A DNA stretch of 64,000 bases from Imbricaverruca yamaguchii (GCA_034440575.1 JAOTOL010001623.1:2414001-2478000), one strand, 5' to 3'. Counted from the first letter of the stretch, positions 10,301 to 22,079 are shown. Program-made: numbers and translations. The notes: generated by a model from the letters alone, not told the origin.

Positions 10301-11229
10301 GTTATGCCCAGATGCGAGAACATACCTCCGACAGCGTCCCGACACGGACCGCCCCTGCAAAAACACTGCGATGTGCAAAAGGTTCACAAAAGCAGCTGGG
10401 TCGCCAGATAATTTCAAAACAAAGGGTAGGCAGGATATTTATTAAATGTGCTGGTACTTGCATAGGGTCCCCAAAACACTGGGGTGTACCTAAAATCTCC
10501 TCCGCTTCAAGCGTGTATGAGGTCTGTTTTTGGAACAGGATCGGACAACAAATGGAAATTGATGACGTCAGTGCGGCTCAGATCATGTCTACATCGTATT
10601 CATTTTTACTTTTGTTTAATGCCGAACTGAACGGGGCCCAAGCCAAAGCGATTTGAATTAAGTAAGCACTAGCACCAGACTAGCACCAGTTATGGTAGAA
10701 TTCCACCTGCAATACAACTAAAACATTTCCGGAGCGTTCACCCCCCGTACCCGCTCCCGGGTAGCGCAAAACGTGATGCCAGAACGCTAAAGTCCAACGG
10801 GCACCAACATTCTGGATGTCCCCTGGCCATTTCCTTGATCCGCTACTGAAGAGTAGTACTCTTAGCGTGACATATATCATAGTGTCCATAAATGTTAAGG
10901 TTCATTCAAATCCCCGCGATGGTAATTCATATACTCCCTTTGATTGATACCCAAATATTCATATACTCTACATTTTTTATTCACAGGCAGATCTCTTTGA
11001 TCTGCCTGTGAATACATGGAATTTAATTCAGGTGTTCGTGTTTTGCCGTGACAGCAACCTGCCATGAAGCGAACGTTTAATGACAAAATTAACCCTCGCC
11101 AGTGTAGGGTGGTGGTTCACCCGCTTACGTTTGTTCGTGGAGAGCTGCCGAACCGCTCAATGAAACTCTTTGAATTTCTAGATTCCTTTTATGGTGCCTT
11201 TATATTTTTTGTTTGTTATATATGATATT
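10301..11229. other. Spacer without recognisable gene
   Basis: No coding homology is seen. The stretch at 10680-10860 has the look of an interspersed repeat flank ('ccctggccatttccttgatccgct') but I see no second copy in the window. A hairpin at 10979-11013 is listed separately. Confidence 0.4.
10979..11013. repeat. Perfect 15-bp inverted repeat with 5-nt loop
   Basis: The left arm 'attcacaggcagatc' and the right arm 'gatctgcctgtgaat' are exact reverse complements separated by 'tcttt'. No T-run follows, so a terminator is not implied. Confidence 0.9.
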
Positions 11230-11231
11230 TG

Positions 11232-11385
<154 letters not shown>

Positions 11386-11429
11386 ATATATTATTTAAAT
11401 GGTTCTTGATCATATTCATCCTAAATGAT

Positions 11430-11720
11430 ACCACTCCATAATTGGAATGCTGTCATACAGGTTAGTGGCATCAACTGTTAATGCAATTTCCGTCGCATGG
11501 GAGACCTTCGAGAAACTGGGAATTAATTATGTCGAAGTAATCACGGGCGTTTGTAAGTGCGCGGACACAGCAACGAGAAGTTGTGTGATCCGTTCCTGAG
11601 TGTTCAAGTGTTATGTGACCCGCTCTAGAAGGGACGACAGTTTGTCGAGAGAATCTCCACCTGATGGCACTGTGGGTGCCAATGAAATACCTGGCTTACG
11701 TACTCCGTACAGCTCCATGG
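11430..11720 (-). pseudogene. Possible Penelope-like RT remnant
   Basis: Translating the minus strand by eye gives 'LYGVRKPGISLAPTVPSGG' at about 11660-11715, after the pattern 'lYGlPKxHKpgxPLRPIVss' of Penelope-like RTs. Further on comes 'IALTVDATNLYDSIP' at about 11445-11490, matching the 'fDVtsLYtNIP' motif A block. The order and spacing are right for that family. The frame is broken by stops and at least one shift between the blocks. No GIY-YIG endonuclease is seen. Other RT families cannot be excluded. Confidence 0.4.
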
Positions 11721-12540
11721 GACGTTAGAGCGCCGGCGCTGGCTCGGATGGTGCTATCCCGGATTGTGTTCGCTAATGTGCCGCTCAGGACATTCCCCGT
11801 CTTCGCTTCTAATCCATGAGTTGGTATTCACAGGCTCCTAGACACACACGATATTGTTCGTCATTTGTATGCTTGCGTCTCTTTTCAGCATTAAGAAGCC
11901 CTTCCACTTCTCTGATCTTTTGACTGAAATTTATAAGTCATGACTTATGCCATGAGGTGCTTTTAAATCCCCTTGGTACGATTAGACGAGGCCACCGAGC
12001 GATGATTCTAAAATATATCGGCGACCTTTTGCTTCAAGGCTGTTAGCTCTCGCTCTGTGTTTGGTGTCCCCATGGGTATTACGCGAGTTCAATAATAAGC
12101 CTTGGCTTAGGCTGACAATGAAAGGCGTCTGCGGATTTGTTACGAAGGCGGAATTTATAGCGTTATTTTCTAAACGGAATGTCTCGTTCTCCATGTGTTC
12201 GTTCCAGCATAGGGCAAGGGCATTTCTATATAAGCCTAATTAAACCTGTTGAATAACATTTTTGGTGGTTTTGCGCGACAGAGCGAACTCTCCCATGTTG
12301 TTCGAACGATTATTTGGTTTTTTGTCTGTCCGTAAGGCTGTCCGTCTGTCTGTTCGTAGCTTGTTTGTAGGTGGCCTGTGCTGGTGGTTGCGGGCTTCAC
12401 CAGGTTGTGGGCTGCTAGTGGTGCAGAAACTGAGACAGAGACAGAGATGGAGACATAGACAGAGAGAGACAGAAGATAGAACCGGGACAGAGACTCAGAC
12501 TCAGACTCAGACTGTTTATTGAACCATCCAATAAAGACAT
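11721..12540. other. Spacer, nothing recognised
   Basis: No gene or clear repeat is seen apart from short GACAGA and GACTCA runs at 12430-12520. The stretch upstream of the possible Penelope-like remnant (11721-12000) could be more of the same element but shows no motif I can defend. Confidence 0.4.
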
Positions 12541-12884
12541 GGTTATTACGGCTCAGTCAAGAATTAAAAACTGCATGCAGGTATAAAAGGCTAAAAGGTG
12601 AAACTAGCATACATGCCTATATGATAAATGAGATGTTAAAAACAAAACCGTATACACACATGGGTCATATAGCATAAATCATTCCCTGCCGCCAACAATA
12701 TGGCGCTTCAAAGCTCGGCCGAACCTCGACACAGGTAGCTCTCTGATCTCCGGAGGCAATGCATTGTGCAGTAAGGGAGCCCTGACCCGAAATCTGCGCC
12801 TGCCCATCTCGGTGCGCCACCGAGTGACATGGATGTCATCGCCTCGACGCGGTACCTCTCTCTCCCTCAGCTCACCCACCGTTC
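12541..12884 (-). pseudogene. Non-LTR retrotransposon C-terminal remnant
   Basis: The minus-strand frame 12679-12879 reads 'RRRFRVRAPLLHNALPPEIR' and then 'ELPVSRFGRALKRHI'. This follows the pattern 'fr.rap.lWNsLP..lR...s...Fkr.LK.hl' that ends ORF2 of CR1/L2-type LINEs. The segment is cut on its upstream side by the GACAGA/GACAGT repeat. Only the last 60 or so residues survive. The 3' flank down to 12541 may be 3' UTR. Confidence 0.65.
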
Positions 12885-13033
12885 GTCAGAGACAGAGAGA
12901 CAGAGAGACAGAGACAGAGACAGAGACAGAGACAGAGACAGAGACAGTGACAGTGACAGTGACAGTGACAGTGACAGTGACAGTGACAGTGACAGTGACA
13001 GTGACAGTGACAGGGACGGGGGCAGAAGCAGGG

Positions 13034-13079
<46 letters not shown>

Positions 13080-13115
13080 ATACAGGGACAGGGACAGGGA
13101 AAGATGCGGAGACAG
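12885..13115. repeat. 6-bp tandem repeats (CAGAGA)n, (CAGTGA)n, (CAGGGA)n
   Basis: Three adjoining blocks of hexamer repeats that differ by one base: CAGAGA, CAGTGA and CAGGGA. All six frames stay open through much of it, giving spurious proteins of simple composition such as DSDSDS or TVTVTV. Confidence 0.95.
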
Positions 13116-14565
13116 ATACAGAGACGAGATTGAAAATGATGGAAACAATTGCATTACTGGTAATTATGTTTGCCTGATTACATAGAGTGGCTGCATGATT
13201 CATTGGAAATGCCCGAGTCAACCAATGGGCATTGCATAGTCGGTGGTAATGCGCTCTGAGTCATGGTGTTGCTGCCTTCAAATGCCAGCCCTTCACTTCT
13301 ATGAGCCACTTTAAATTACCAACGTATACACACAAGATTTGAGACTGATTTGCTGTGGCATTGCATAGCATGTTACAACCAGGTCCCTAGAACAAAGACA
13401 CCATGTTTGGCTGGGTGTCTTATAAATAATTGTTCCCCTTATGCTATGTTTCGTTTTTGAGTGGGAGAGCAGGACCACCGTAGGTCACGTCAACCACGAT
13501 TACCATATTGAGTGGTAGTTGGGAGGGAAGGTCGAGAAGTGGGACAAGACTCGGGAGGGCAGTCATTAAAAACCGGAACATAATGTGGAAAGCAGTCAAT
13601 CAGCCAACATACAACATCCCTCTCTTACACAATCCATAGGCAAGTAAAAACAACGCGGTCCATGGTATTGAGCGTCCCTTCTAAAAGACGACCCAATGGT
13701 TTGAGGAGACCTGAGCAGTAGAGATCATTGTTGTTGTTAACAAACATGCCGCGATTGAGCGCTGCAGCAACACTTCTTCCCACAACTTCGAAAACCCGCT
13801 AACAACGTCACAGTCTCTATTGCTGAACTTGTTCTCAGCATGACCTACCCAAGCCGATTGCCGGTTGAACTTCTGCTCCAAGTTAAATTATGGAGCCACC
13901 TGTGTTGGAAATCAATGTTTTGGGAAAAATAAGATCGAGTTCCTTTTCCGAGATGCCGGTCGAGACTGGAAGACATAGAAATACGGATTAAGAGGGCGGG
14001 GATGAACAGCGAGAAAGAGAGAAAAAGAAGAGGTGATGTCATAGGAAAAATTGCCAGCAAATTTATCCTGCAGGGATGCTTTGGTGAAGCAATTCTCCAT
14101 TATCTACGCATTAGCCTGGGTGAAAACTCCGCTTTCGCTTATAAAATATATTTGAGTTAAGCCTCTTCAAAATACAGCAACAGCTCTTAATACACCTATC
14201 CATTCCTTCATTTTCATATGCGTTCATTCCTCCTATAAGTGTTCAGCTCTCAGTGTAAGTCCTTTCCGTCGAGAGCCACCGTGGATCGTGCCAGCAGCCG
14301 AGGGGGCAGCGCGGTGAAGGCTGACCCACCTTCACATAGCCCATCCCATCCTTTCTCATCTATTATCGTGCATGTCATCGTCCGGCGTGCTACCACCGTG
14401 CCTACACAGAGGCTATCACCGTGCCTACACAGAGAGCCGTGCTGCATAGAAACACAGAAGCGGGCATTTTCTCTGCAACACTCGGATCCCTCCGAGTATG
14501 AGCGGAACACAGAAGTATGGCTCAGCGGGAGCCACCAGCACGGCCGCCATGCCTGCAGGCCTCTG
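13116..14565. other. Spacer, nothing recognised
   Basis: Short open frames on both strands have no recognisable domain. No tandem array or element terminus was found. Confidence 0.4.
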
Positions 14566-15592
14566 AGGTGTCAGGGTTTGGCTGTGTCAGAACCGGGCTG
14601 GGCTGTATCAGGGCCGGGCTGTGTCAGGACCGGACGGTGGTGTGTCAGGGCCGGTCTGTGTCAGGGCCGGGCAGTGGTGTGTCAGGGCCGGGCAGTGGTG
14701 TGTCAGGGTCGGGCTGTGGTGTGTCAGGGCCGAGCTGTGTCAGGGCCGGGCTGTGTCAGGGCCGGGCAGTCGTGTGTCAGGGCCAGGCAGTGGTGTGTCA
14801 GGGTCGGGCTGTGGTGTGTCATGGTCGGGCTGTGGTGTGTCAGGACCGGGCTTGGCTGTGCTGTGTCAGGGACGGGCCGCATCAGGGCCAGGCTGTGGTG
14901 TGTCAGGGCCGAGCTGTGTCAGGGCCGGTCTGTGTCAGGGCCGGGCCGCATCAGGGCCAGGCTGTGGTGTGTCAGGGCCGAGCTGTGTCAGGGCCTGTCT
15001 GTGTCAGGGCCGGGCTGTGTCAGGGCCGGGCCGTGTCAGGACCGGGCTGGGCTGTGTCAGAGCCGGACTGTGGTGTGTCAGGGCCGGGCTGTGTCAGGGC
15101 CGTTCTGTGTCAGGGCCGGACCGTGTCATGGTTGGGCCGTGTCAGGACCGGGCTGAGCTGTGTCAGGGTCGGGCTGTGGTGTATCAGGGCCGGGCTGTGT
15201 CAGAGACGGCCTGTGTCAGGGCCGGGCTGTGGTGTGTCAGGGACGGTCTGTGTCAGGGTCGGGTTGTGTCAGGGCCTGGCTGTGGTGTGTCAGGGCCGGC
15301 TTGTGTCAGGCCCGGGCCGGGCTGTGTCAGGGACGGTCTGTGTCTGGGTCGGGCTGTGGTGTGTCAGGGCCGGGCTGTGTCAGAGACGGCCTGTGTCAGG
15401 GCCGGGCTGTGTCAGGGTCGGGTTGTGTCAGGGCCTGGCTGTGGTGTGTCAGGGCCGGCCTGTGTCAGGCCCGGGCCGGGCTGTGTCAGGGACGGTCTGT
15501 GTCTGGGTCGGGCTGTGTCAGGGCCGGGCTGTGGTGTGTCAGGGACGGTCTGTGTCAGGGTCGGGCTGTGTCAGGTCCGGATCGTGGTTCGG
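14566..15592. repeat. Minisatellite, 16-bp core (GTGTCAGGGCCGGGCT)
   Basis: Tandem units of the 16-bp core, mixed with a 21-bp variant carrying an extra 'gtggt', run for about 1 kb. Variants such as 'ggtcgggct' and 'gacggtctg' recur, showing local block duplication. Long open frames in all three + frames (up to about 400 codons) are a by-product of a stop-free repeat. Confidence 0.95.
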
Positions 15593-16430
15593 CCGACGCT
15601 GCCAAGACCGCCGTCGTCTGCATAACGACGTTCCGTTGCCGTCGCCGTCGTCACGAGTCGACGGCGACGACCGACGGCGGGCGGTCGTCGTTAACGACAC
15701 CGACGGCTGACTTGACGCTCAGCGGGGCGCGTCGAGCCGACCGGAAGTGGCCGATCAAGGTCTGGTCAGGCTCCATTGCGGACGTAATGTGGGCGGTGTG
15801 CCGCACAAAAGTTGGGCTGCAGGAGATCAAGTGTCGCGTTTCCATCCAGCAGTGGTTTTGCCCGCACGTTCAGAAGATTGAGCAGATAGCAGAACATGCA
15901 TAAACGCTGGGAACGGTGGACAAAAAGGCTTTACGAAAATAATGAGAAAGCCTACGGACAGTGAAACGGAGTTAGAACAGGAATGCTGAAATCGAGAGGT
16001 GGGAACATGCTAGTTCTTCTCGGTGCCCATTGATGTGGGTGTGGTCGCGTGAAGTGAACCTGCGCTGCTCTGAGTGTCTTAAGAATATTTTTACAACACT
16101 CTTAGTGCAATGATCCACGCAAAAGACGTTGATGCTGGATATCCACCTCCTTCGCACATGTGACAGACTATTCCTTAGCACCAAGGGTACAGGAACCTCT
16201 AGGGAAATGTTTGCGAAGGTCACTGTCTAGTCGATTACACGCAGCTCTTATTGGATTGATAAGTAACGTCCCAGAATATTGAAAGCGGAGACCGGGGGAT
16301 AGCTGCAGGCTCTCCGAGTTCTCACCTATATACGCATATATGAATATGTTGAACAGTTTGGAATTTAGCCAATGCCTGTCGCACACGTCACAAGCTTACC
16401 CGAGCGTGTTCAAAGTGAAGTAAGGCAATA
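15593..16430. other. Spacer; short CpG-rich block then nothing recognised
   Basis: 15593-15720 is rich in CGTCG/CGACG words. The rest has no recognisable coding or repeat signal; short open frames on both strands carry no motif. Confidence 0.4.
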
Positions 16431-16710
16431 GTGCAGTGGTGGGTAGTGCAGGGTTAGTTGGGCCTGCACCGATTGTGGGTTGTGCAGGGTTGGTTGGACC
16501 TGCACCGATTGTGGGTTGTGCAAGGTTAGTTGGGCCTGCACTACTTGTGGGTAGTGCAGGGTTGGTTGGACCTGCACCACTTGTGGGTAGTGCAGGGTTA
16601 GTTGGACCTGCATCGCTTGTGGGTAGTGCAGGGTTAGTTGGACCTGCATCGCTTGTGGGTAGTGTTAGTTGGACCTGCACCGCTTGTGGGTAGTGCAGGG
16701 TTGGTTGGAC
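16430..16710. repeat. Minisatellite, 36-bp unit
   Basis: About seven to eight units of 'tgtgggtagtgcagggttag' plus a 16-base continuation ('ttggacctgcaccgct'). The unit is a multiple of three, so frames are kept and a 12-residue peptide repeat appears; I do not take this as coding. Confidence 0.93.
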
Positions 16711-16959
16711 CAAAATTGAATGTGATGCTATCTTGTATTTCCAGGGAAGAAAATGCGTGTCACAATGCACAATATATCAACAGTTTCTATTGGAAACTCC
16801 TTTAATTCGTATCACGCGAAGTTACGTCAGCAGACCGCACAAACCCACAGTCCGGACATCAGGGGCATTGTCAGAGCGTTCTCCCAGCAGAGCTTAACCA
16901 TTTGCTTGCCAGACCAGCAGATCGGGGCGATGATGGCGATCTGCGCGCATGCTCATGCG
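16711..16959. other. Spacer between arrays
   Basis: No recognisable feature. Confidence 0.4.
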
Positions 16960-17285
16960 CCGCGCTGTCGCTGGATGATCTGCGCTGCAGCTAGATTATC
17001 TGCGCGCCTCCTTCTGCGCTGCGCTGCCGCTGGATGCTCTGCGCTGCGCTGCCGCTGGATGCTCTGCGCTGCGCTGCCGCTGGATGCTCTGCGCTGCGCT
17101 GCCGCTAGATGCTCTGCGCTGCACTGCCGCTGGATGCTCTGCGCTGCGCTGCCGCTAGATGCTCTGCGCTGCACTGCCGCTGGATGCTCTGCGCTGCGCT
17201 GCCGCTCGATGCTCGGCGTGCGCTGCCGCTGGATGCTCTGCGCTGCGCGGCCGTCTCTGATGCTCTGCGCTGCGTGCCGCTGGAT
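16960..17285. repeat. Minisatellite, 25-bp unit
   Basis: About twelve units of 'gctctgcgctgcgctgccgc' followed by 'tggat', degenerate at both ends (starting as 'gctggatgatctgcgct'). Confidence 0.93.
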
Positions 17286-17289
17286 CCGA

Positions 17290-18095
17290 CTGACTGCTGA
17301 TTCTGACTGTGACAGATATGACTGATCTAACTCTGACTGCCGCAGATCCGACTGCGCTCTGACGCTGACTGTGGCAGATCCGACTGACTCTGACTCTGAC
17401 TGTGGCTGATCCGACTGACTCTGATTCTGACTGTGACAGATCCGACTGACTCTAACTCTGATTGTGGCAGATCCGACTGACTCTGATTCTGACTGTGACA
17501 GATATGACTGACTCTAACTCTGACTGTGGCGGATCCGACTGACTCTGATTCTGACTGTGACAGATATGACTGACTCTAACTCTGACTGTGGCAGATCCGA
17601 CTGCCTCTGACTCTGACTGTGGCAGATCCGACTGACTCTGACTCTGACTGTGGCTGATCCGACTGACTCTGATTCTGACTGTGACAGATCCGACTGACTC
17701 TAACTCTGATTGTGGCAGATCCGACTGACTCTGATTCTGACTGTGACAGATATGACTGACTCTAACTCTGACTGTGACAGGTCCGACTGACTCTAACTCT
17801 GACTGTGGCAGATCCGACTGACTCTGACTCTGGCTGTGGCAGGTCTGACTGACTCTAACTCTGACTGTGACAGATCCGACTGAATCTGACTCTGTCTGTG
17901 GCAGATCCGACTGACTGACTCTGACTGTGGCAGATCCGACTGACTCTGACTCTGACTGTGGCTGATCCGACTGACTCTGAATCTGACTGTGGCAGATCCG
18001 ACTGACTCTGACTGTGGCAGAACTGACTGACTCTGACTCTGACTGTGGAAGATCTGACTGACTCTGACTCTGACTGTGGCAGATCAGCACGGATC
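17290..18095. repeat. Minisatellite, 31-bp unit
   Basis: About 26 units of 'gatccgactgactctgactc' followed by 'tgactgtggca'. The unit contains an internal CTGACT sub-repeat, so it probably grew from a hexamer. Three units make a 31-residue peptide cycle, which gives a 314-codon minus-strand open frame that I regard as spurious. Confidence 0.95.
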
Positions 18096-18834
18096 CGGAC
18101 GGCCGACGGTCGCCCACTGGGCCGCTCTCCACCGTATGCAGATCACCAGCTGGGCAGACGTTGTGTGACGGCTCCGAGTGGGTCTCGGCCGGCTGCTGCT
18201 GGCAGTTGACTCTCCGCAGCTGTCTCGGAACCGTCTCAAAGGAGGGAGCGATATTTCGCGGGAATGTCTTGGGTGGCTTCCTCGGGCCGTTGTCTCGGGC
18301 GGCTGTCTCGGAACTGTTTCTGGCAGCTGTCTCAGGGCTGTCTTGGATAGCCGTCTGCCTGGGCTGTCTCCTGGGGACTGTTTCATTCTGTTTCATGGCT
18401 GCAACCCGGTCCGTTTATGAGATATCCTCCCACCGCTCTGCGTGTTAACTGGCGCATTTGGTAGCCGAAGGGGTGCCATGATTTCATGGGGGACGCATGC
18501 ACCTTCCTGCATCCTTTGGATACATTCAGGGGATACTCTTTGCTGCATCGCATGCCCCCACCCAAAAAAGCCATGTCAGGAGCAATTTATATACCACACT
18601 CAAGGAGCCTGGAAGTGTCTCCTCACAAGAAAGTCACGTCCACACTTTCGGTGCCAATCGATCATCCAAAATTCACCGCATCAGGTGGACACCCATTTCA
18701 TCTAACACGCTACGCAAAACAGCACTGACGAAAACAGAGCGCCGGAATGTTGGCCTGGCGAAGGTGAATAACGATCTGGGGTGGATCGGCCGTGTCGTGT
18801 GAGAGATCATCCTTAGCAGGCACGCTTCCCCATC
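18096..18834. other. Spacer, nothing recognised
   Basis: The first 300 bases hold a loose CTCGGRMCTGTCTC-like repetition (18190-18390). The rest has no recognisable signal. Confidence 0.35.
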
Positions 18835-18968
18835 GTAGCATCCATTTCCTACGGTAACCTTCCTTTTGCCGCACGGCAACTACCCTTCCCCACGGTAGCA
18901 CCTCTTCTGCCGCACGGCAACCCCCGTTTCCCACGGTAGCTACACTTCGTCACGGTAGCTCGCCTTTT
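18835..18968. repeat. Short degenerate repeat (CACGGTAGC / CACGGCAAC)
   Basis: About seven units of roughly 20 bp alternate 'cacggtagc' and 'cacggcaac' cores separated by C/T-rich tracts. Confidence 0.75.
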
Positions 18969-19027
18969 GACACTTGGCGAATGCTTTAGCATAGCTTGAT
19001 TCTATCTTCTTGTCACCCCTCCTCGTC

Positions 19028-19168
19028 CATGTCGGGTCTCCCGTCACCGGTCCCGTCTCCCGTCACCAGTCTTGTCCGATCTGGTCCCGTCTCCCGTCAC
19101 CAGTCTTGTCCGATCTGGTCCCGTCTCCCGTCACCAGTCGGGTCCGGTCCGCTCCCATCTCCCGTCAT
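19028..19168. repeat. Minisatellite, 34-bp unit
   Basis: Three to four units of 'cagtcttgtccgatctggtc' followed by 'ccgtctcccgtcac'. Confidence 0.85.
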
Positions 19169-19574
19169 CTCACCAAAGTGTGGTCCACACAAGCCTTGGG
19201 ACGGGCCTGCCAGTGAGGGACGGCGGTTGCTTTATTCAGATGTGGCTAGGATAAATCAGCTGGCAGCGAGATTTACCCGGATGTCTCTTGCAACCGTCTC
19301 GTCGGCGAGCTACTCAGCCCCCTCTTCTACCGGTCGATTCACTGGCTGTCGGAGCGAACTTCCCGCCGCCGCCGTGCGCAGCTTTTTTTGGCGCGCGTGA
19401 GCACTATCGGCGCTAGCTCGCCCACAGGCCTGTCACGTGCAGGTGTCTGCGAGAGACACACCAGCACGTCCGCCTGCGCCACAGGCCAGCCCACGCCGTG
19501 TACACCGGTCCGCAGGCATCGCGGCACTGCGGCGGAAAATCCGTGCGAGATTATCCGGCGGCGTTGACGCCAGC

Positions 19575-19900
19575 AGCCCGCCAGGTGCTGCGGGCCCAGT
19601 GGCCCGGTGACGTCATTAGCCCGTCAGGCACTGCGGGCCCAGTGGCCCGGTGACGTCATTAGTCTGTCAGGCGCTGCGGGTCCAGTGGCCCGGTTACGTC
19701 ATTAGCCCGCCAGGTGCTGCGGGCCCAGTGGCCCGGTGACGTCATCAGACTGCCAGGTGCTACTGGCCCGGTGGCCCGGTGACGTCATTAGTCCGTCAGG
19801 CGCTGCGGGCCCAGTGGCCCGGTGACGTCATTACTCCGTCAGGCGCTGCGGGCCCAGTGGCCCGGTGACGTCATCAGTCAGCCAGGCGCTGCGGGCTAAG
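19575..19900. repeat. Minisatellite, 43-bp unit carrying a CRE-type TGACGTCA
   Basis: Eight units, the first and last partial, of the pattern 'ccaggtgctgcgggcccagt' followed by 'ggcccggtgacgtcattagcccg'. TGACGTCA starts at 19608, 19651, 19737, 19780, 19823 and 19866. The unit at 19694 reads TTACGTCA. The spacing is exactly 43 bp throughout. Confidence 0.95.
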
Positions 19901-20835
19901 TGGGCCGGAGTATAGGCTACAGACAGGTGGTACAGCGCCCTGCTGACACACGATGTCAACAGGAATCCCGGCCAGTGGAGCAGACGCCCGGCTTCACACA
20001 CGATGTGAACGAGCCGCTGTCTAGTGAAGCACTTACTCGCACGAATGGCGGAGCTTTTCCAATTCGGTGTTTGTTCTCACGGTGTTGTAGGTAGTATGAT
20101 TGCATTTTCGACCTGTACTACGACATTTCTGACGATTGTCCAGTGCAGAAAGCTTGAGTTAGTAATAAAGTGTTATTTTGCTCCATATATATTCTTCCAT
20201 GTCAATGAAAGCCAACGTTATACTTGGGTCTACCTAATTTTCACCACGAAGAAAAATGAATTAGCTCCGGCAAAAGGAGCAATCCAGTATGCCTAATTCA
20301 AACCATGGTTCAGGGCTCAGGGGAAGTTCAGGTAGAGACTCAGAGGAAAAACGAACTTTTTATTTCCTGCTTGAAAAATAAAATGTCGAACTTGATTGCG
20401 GCACTTCATCAAACAGCATTGTGACTGTTTAAAGGTACTCAAACTCAAATTTCAAATTCAAAGCTGACCTCATGTCACGATGTCGAGCTTTCAAGAAGCG
20501 CGTATGCAAAATTGCCAAGGAGCAATAAAATGCAGTGGATATAATGGGTCTTTGCAAATCAATCAGAATGCTCGATGTTCAAGTTAAAAGTCGGCAGAGC
20601 GTTGTATGGAGGGAATATACATGAAACCCTTAATACTCCTGAACAATTTTTCCATCACAACTATGAGTACATTGACTTTGATATTCCGTGGATGGATTTA
20701 GAATCCACCCGCCCAGCTTTGCCACTAACTCAGATAAACTATTTGCGTAGCGAGACATGCTGCGAAGACAGTCATCTCATCAAACCAAATAGGCGGCACA
20801 ATAGCAGACTTGCCTCGGGCGGGTCGGATTTGCTT
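19901..20835. other. Spacer with one protein-like open stretch
   Basis: A + strand frame at 20575-20830 reads as ordinary protein ('EQFFHHNYEYIDFDIPWMD') without a motif I recognise, before it enters the pyrimidine tract. I give it no function. The rest shows nothing. Confidence 0.3.
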
Positions 20836-20965
20836 TTTTCTTCTCTCTCTGGTTTTCTCTCTCTCTCCCTCCCTGTCCCTTTCTCCCTCTGCCTCTCTCC
20901 CTCTCTATCTTTATATCCCTCTGTTTCTCTCCCTCTCTCTCTTTCTCTCTCTCTCGCCTCTGTAT
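20836..20965. repeat. CT-rich simple repeat
   Basis: A pyrimidine tract of CTCTCTCC-type words on the + strand. Confidence 0.9.
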
Positions 20966-21475
20966 TGGTCGTGAACCCCGACGTGACGCCCGGACTTAGG
21001 AAGTTGTGAACAGTAGCCCATCGTCCCATTTGGCGACCTTGCCTGACCTCGAACATGAGAGCCCTCCACGACCAGGGGCAGATGCAAAGGAGGGTGCTGG
21101 AGGACTGTACGCTCTGCTCATGGAAAAGTGGCGCCCTCCGAACTGGAAAGGAACCCCTCAAGGAAGAATTAATTGTGTACCACCACCCGCACCCTAACCC
21201 CAACCCCAGCCTCGCTCAGCGAATTTGTCACCCAAGGACGCCCTCTTTCAGAGGAGACAGCGCTCCGGCAGCATGCTCGAGTGCTCACCACCGCTCAACG
21301 AAGTTTTCCGCCGAAGGCGCTCCTCTAAAGAAGCGCACCCCCATGAAAATTCCTGAATACGCCCCTGTGCAACACCTTGAACTGGCCGGTTTTCAACTGC
21401 AACGAGAGTCTATACGCTGATTGACGTCATGTCGGAACTACTCGGAGGACGCTGAGTTCCCGACCCGCGACCTGC
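20966..21475. other. Spacer, nothing recognised
   Basis: Two overlapping + frames (21006-21197 and 21055-21420) show no motif. No repeat array is seen. Confidence 0.35.
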
Positions 21476-21562
21476 GCGCACGCACGCACGCACGCATGCA
21501 CGCACGCACGCACGCACGCACGCACACACGCAAACACGCACACACACACACACACACCTTGC
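21476..21562. repeat. (CGCA)n and (CA)n microsatellite
   Basis: CGCACGCA tetramers pass into CACACA dinucleotides. Confidence 0.93.
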
Positions 21563-21625
21563 CCTGCCGCGGGCAAGGTCGTGGGTCAACAACCAGCAGC
21601 CGACGCAGCCTCTACAACACCATAG

Positions 21626-22036
21626 CACATCCACACACTCGACACAGACACAAACATCACATACGCCCCACTACCAACCAAAGAAACCCAGACAGACCCA
21701 GCAATCATAATCAGGCTACAACCAAAAACAACAAAACAAAACAAACCCCGACCCCACTCACCCACCAGCTCAACACAGGAACCACCCCCAGGGCCACAAT
21801 GCGGATCACGAAACACATCGCCAGTCCCAGGACCATCCGGACCACCAGAACCATTACCGACACCATACGCAGTACGCATAAACCTACGCTTCCAATTCGA
21901 AACAGACTCAGACCACGACAACAGCTCCGAAACCACAGTCACTACCCACGCACCCACAACAGGAGCAAACCACAAACCAAACACCAAATCTGCCAACAAC
22001 AAAAAACACACCCGCACCAAATCCTCGCGACACTAG
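21626..22036 (+). CDS. C/A-rich open frame of unknown origin, no start codon
   Basis: A 136-codon frame runs between a TAG at 21623 and a TAG at 22034-22036. It has no ATG at its start, so it would be a remnant, an exon or the tail of a larger frame. The translation is hydrophilic and rich in Pro, Thr and Asn ('PPPGPQCGSRNTSPVPGPSG', then 'INLRFQFETDSDHDNSSETT'). The sequence is almost free of G on the + strand. A short A-rich stretch follows at 22105-22160. It could be the end of a retroelement gag- or env-like frame or simply biased DNA. A longer frame with an ATG (21421-22077) overlaps it but gives an Arg/His/Thr-rich product that looks less natural. Confidence 0.25.
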   Translation, partial: HIHTLDTDTNITYAPLPTKETQTDPAIIIRLQPKTTKQNKPRPHSPTSSTQEPPPGPQCGSRNTSPVPGPSGPPEPLPTPYAVRINLRFQFETDSDHDNSSETTVTTHAPTTGANHKPNTKSANNKKHTRTKSSRH

Positions 22037-22079
22037 CCAACATCCTAACAACTTCATTGTCCCAAACTCTCCCTTAGTC

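Noticed and set aside
10979..11013. Rho-independent terminator
   Set aside because: No T-run follows, and the DNA is eukaryotic.
12867..13154. Ser/Leu-repeat protein on the minus strand
   Set aside because: It is the complement of the GACAGA/GACAGT hexamer repeat.
14239..15710. Open frames of about 300-400 codons on the + strand
   Set aside because: They run through the 16-bp minisatellite in all three frames at once. Openness comes from a repeat without stop triplets.
17452..18396. 314-codon Ser/Gln-rich minus-strand frame
   Set aside because: The 31-residue cycle is three 31-bp units; no domain outside the array.
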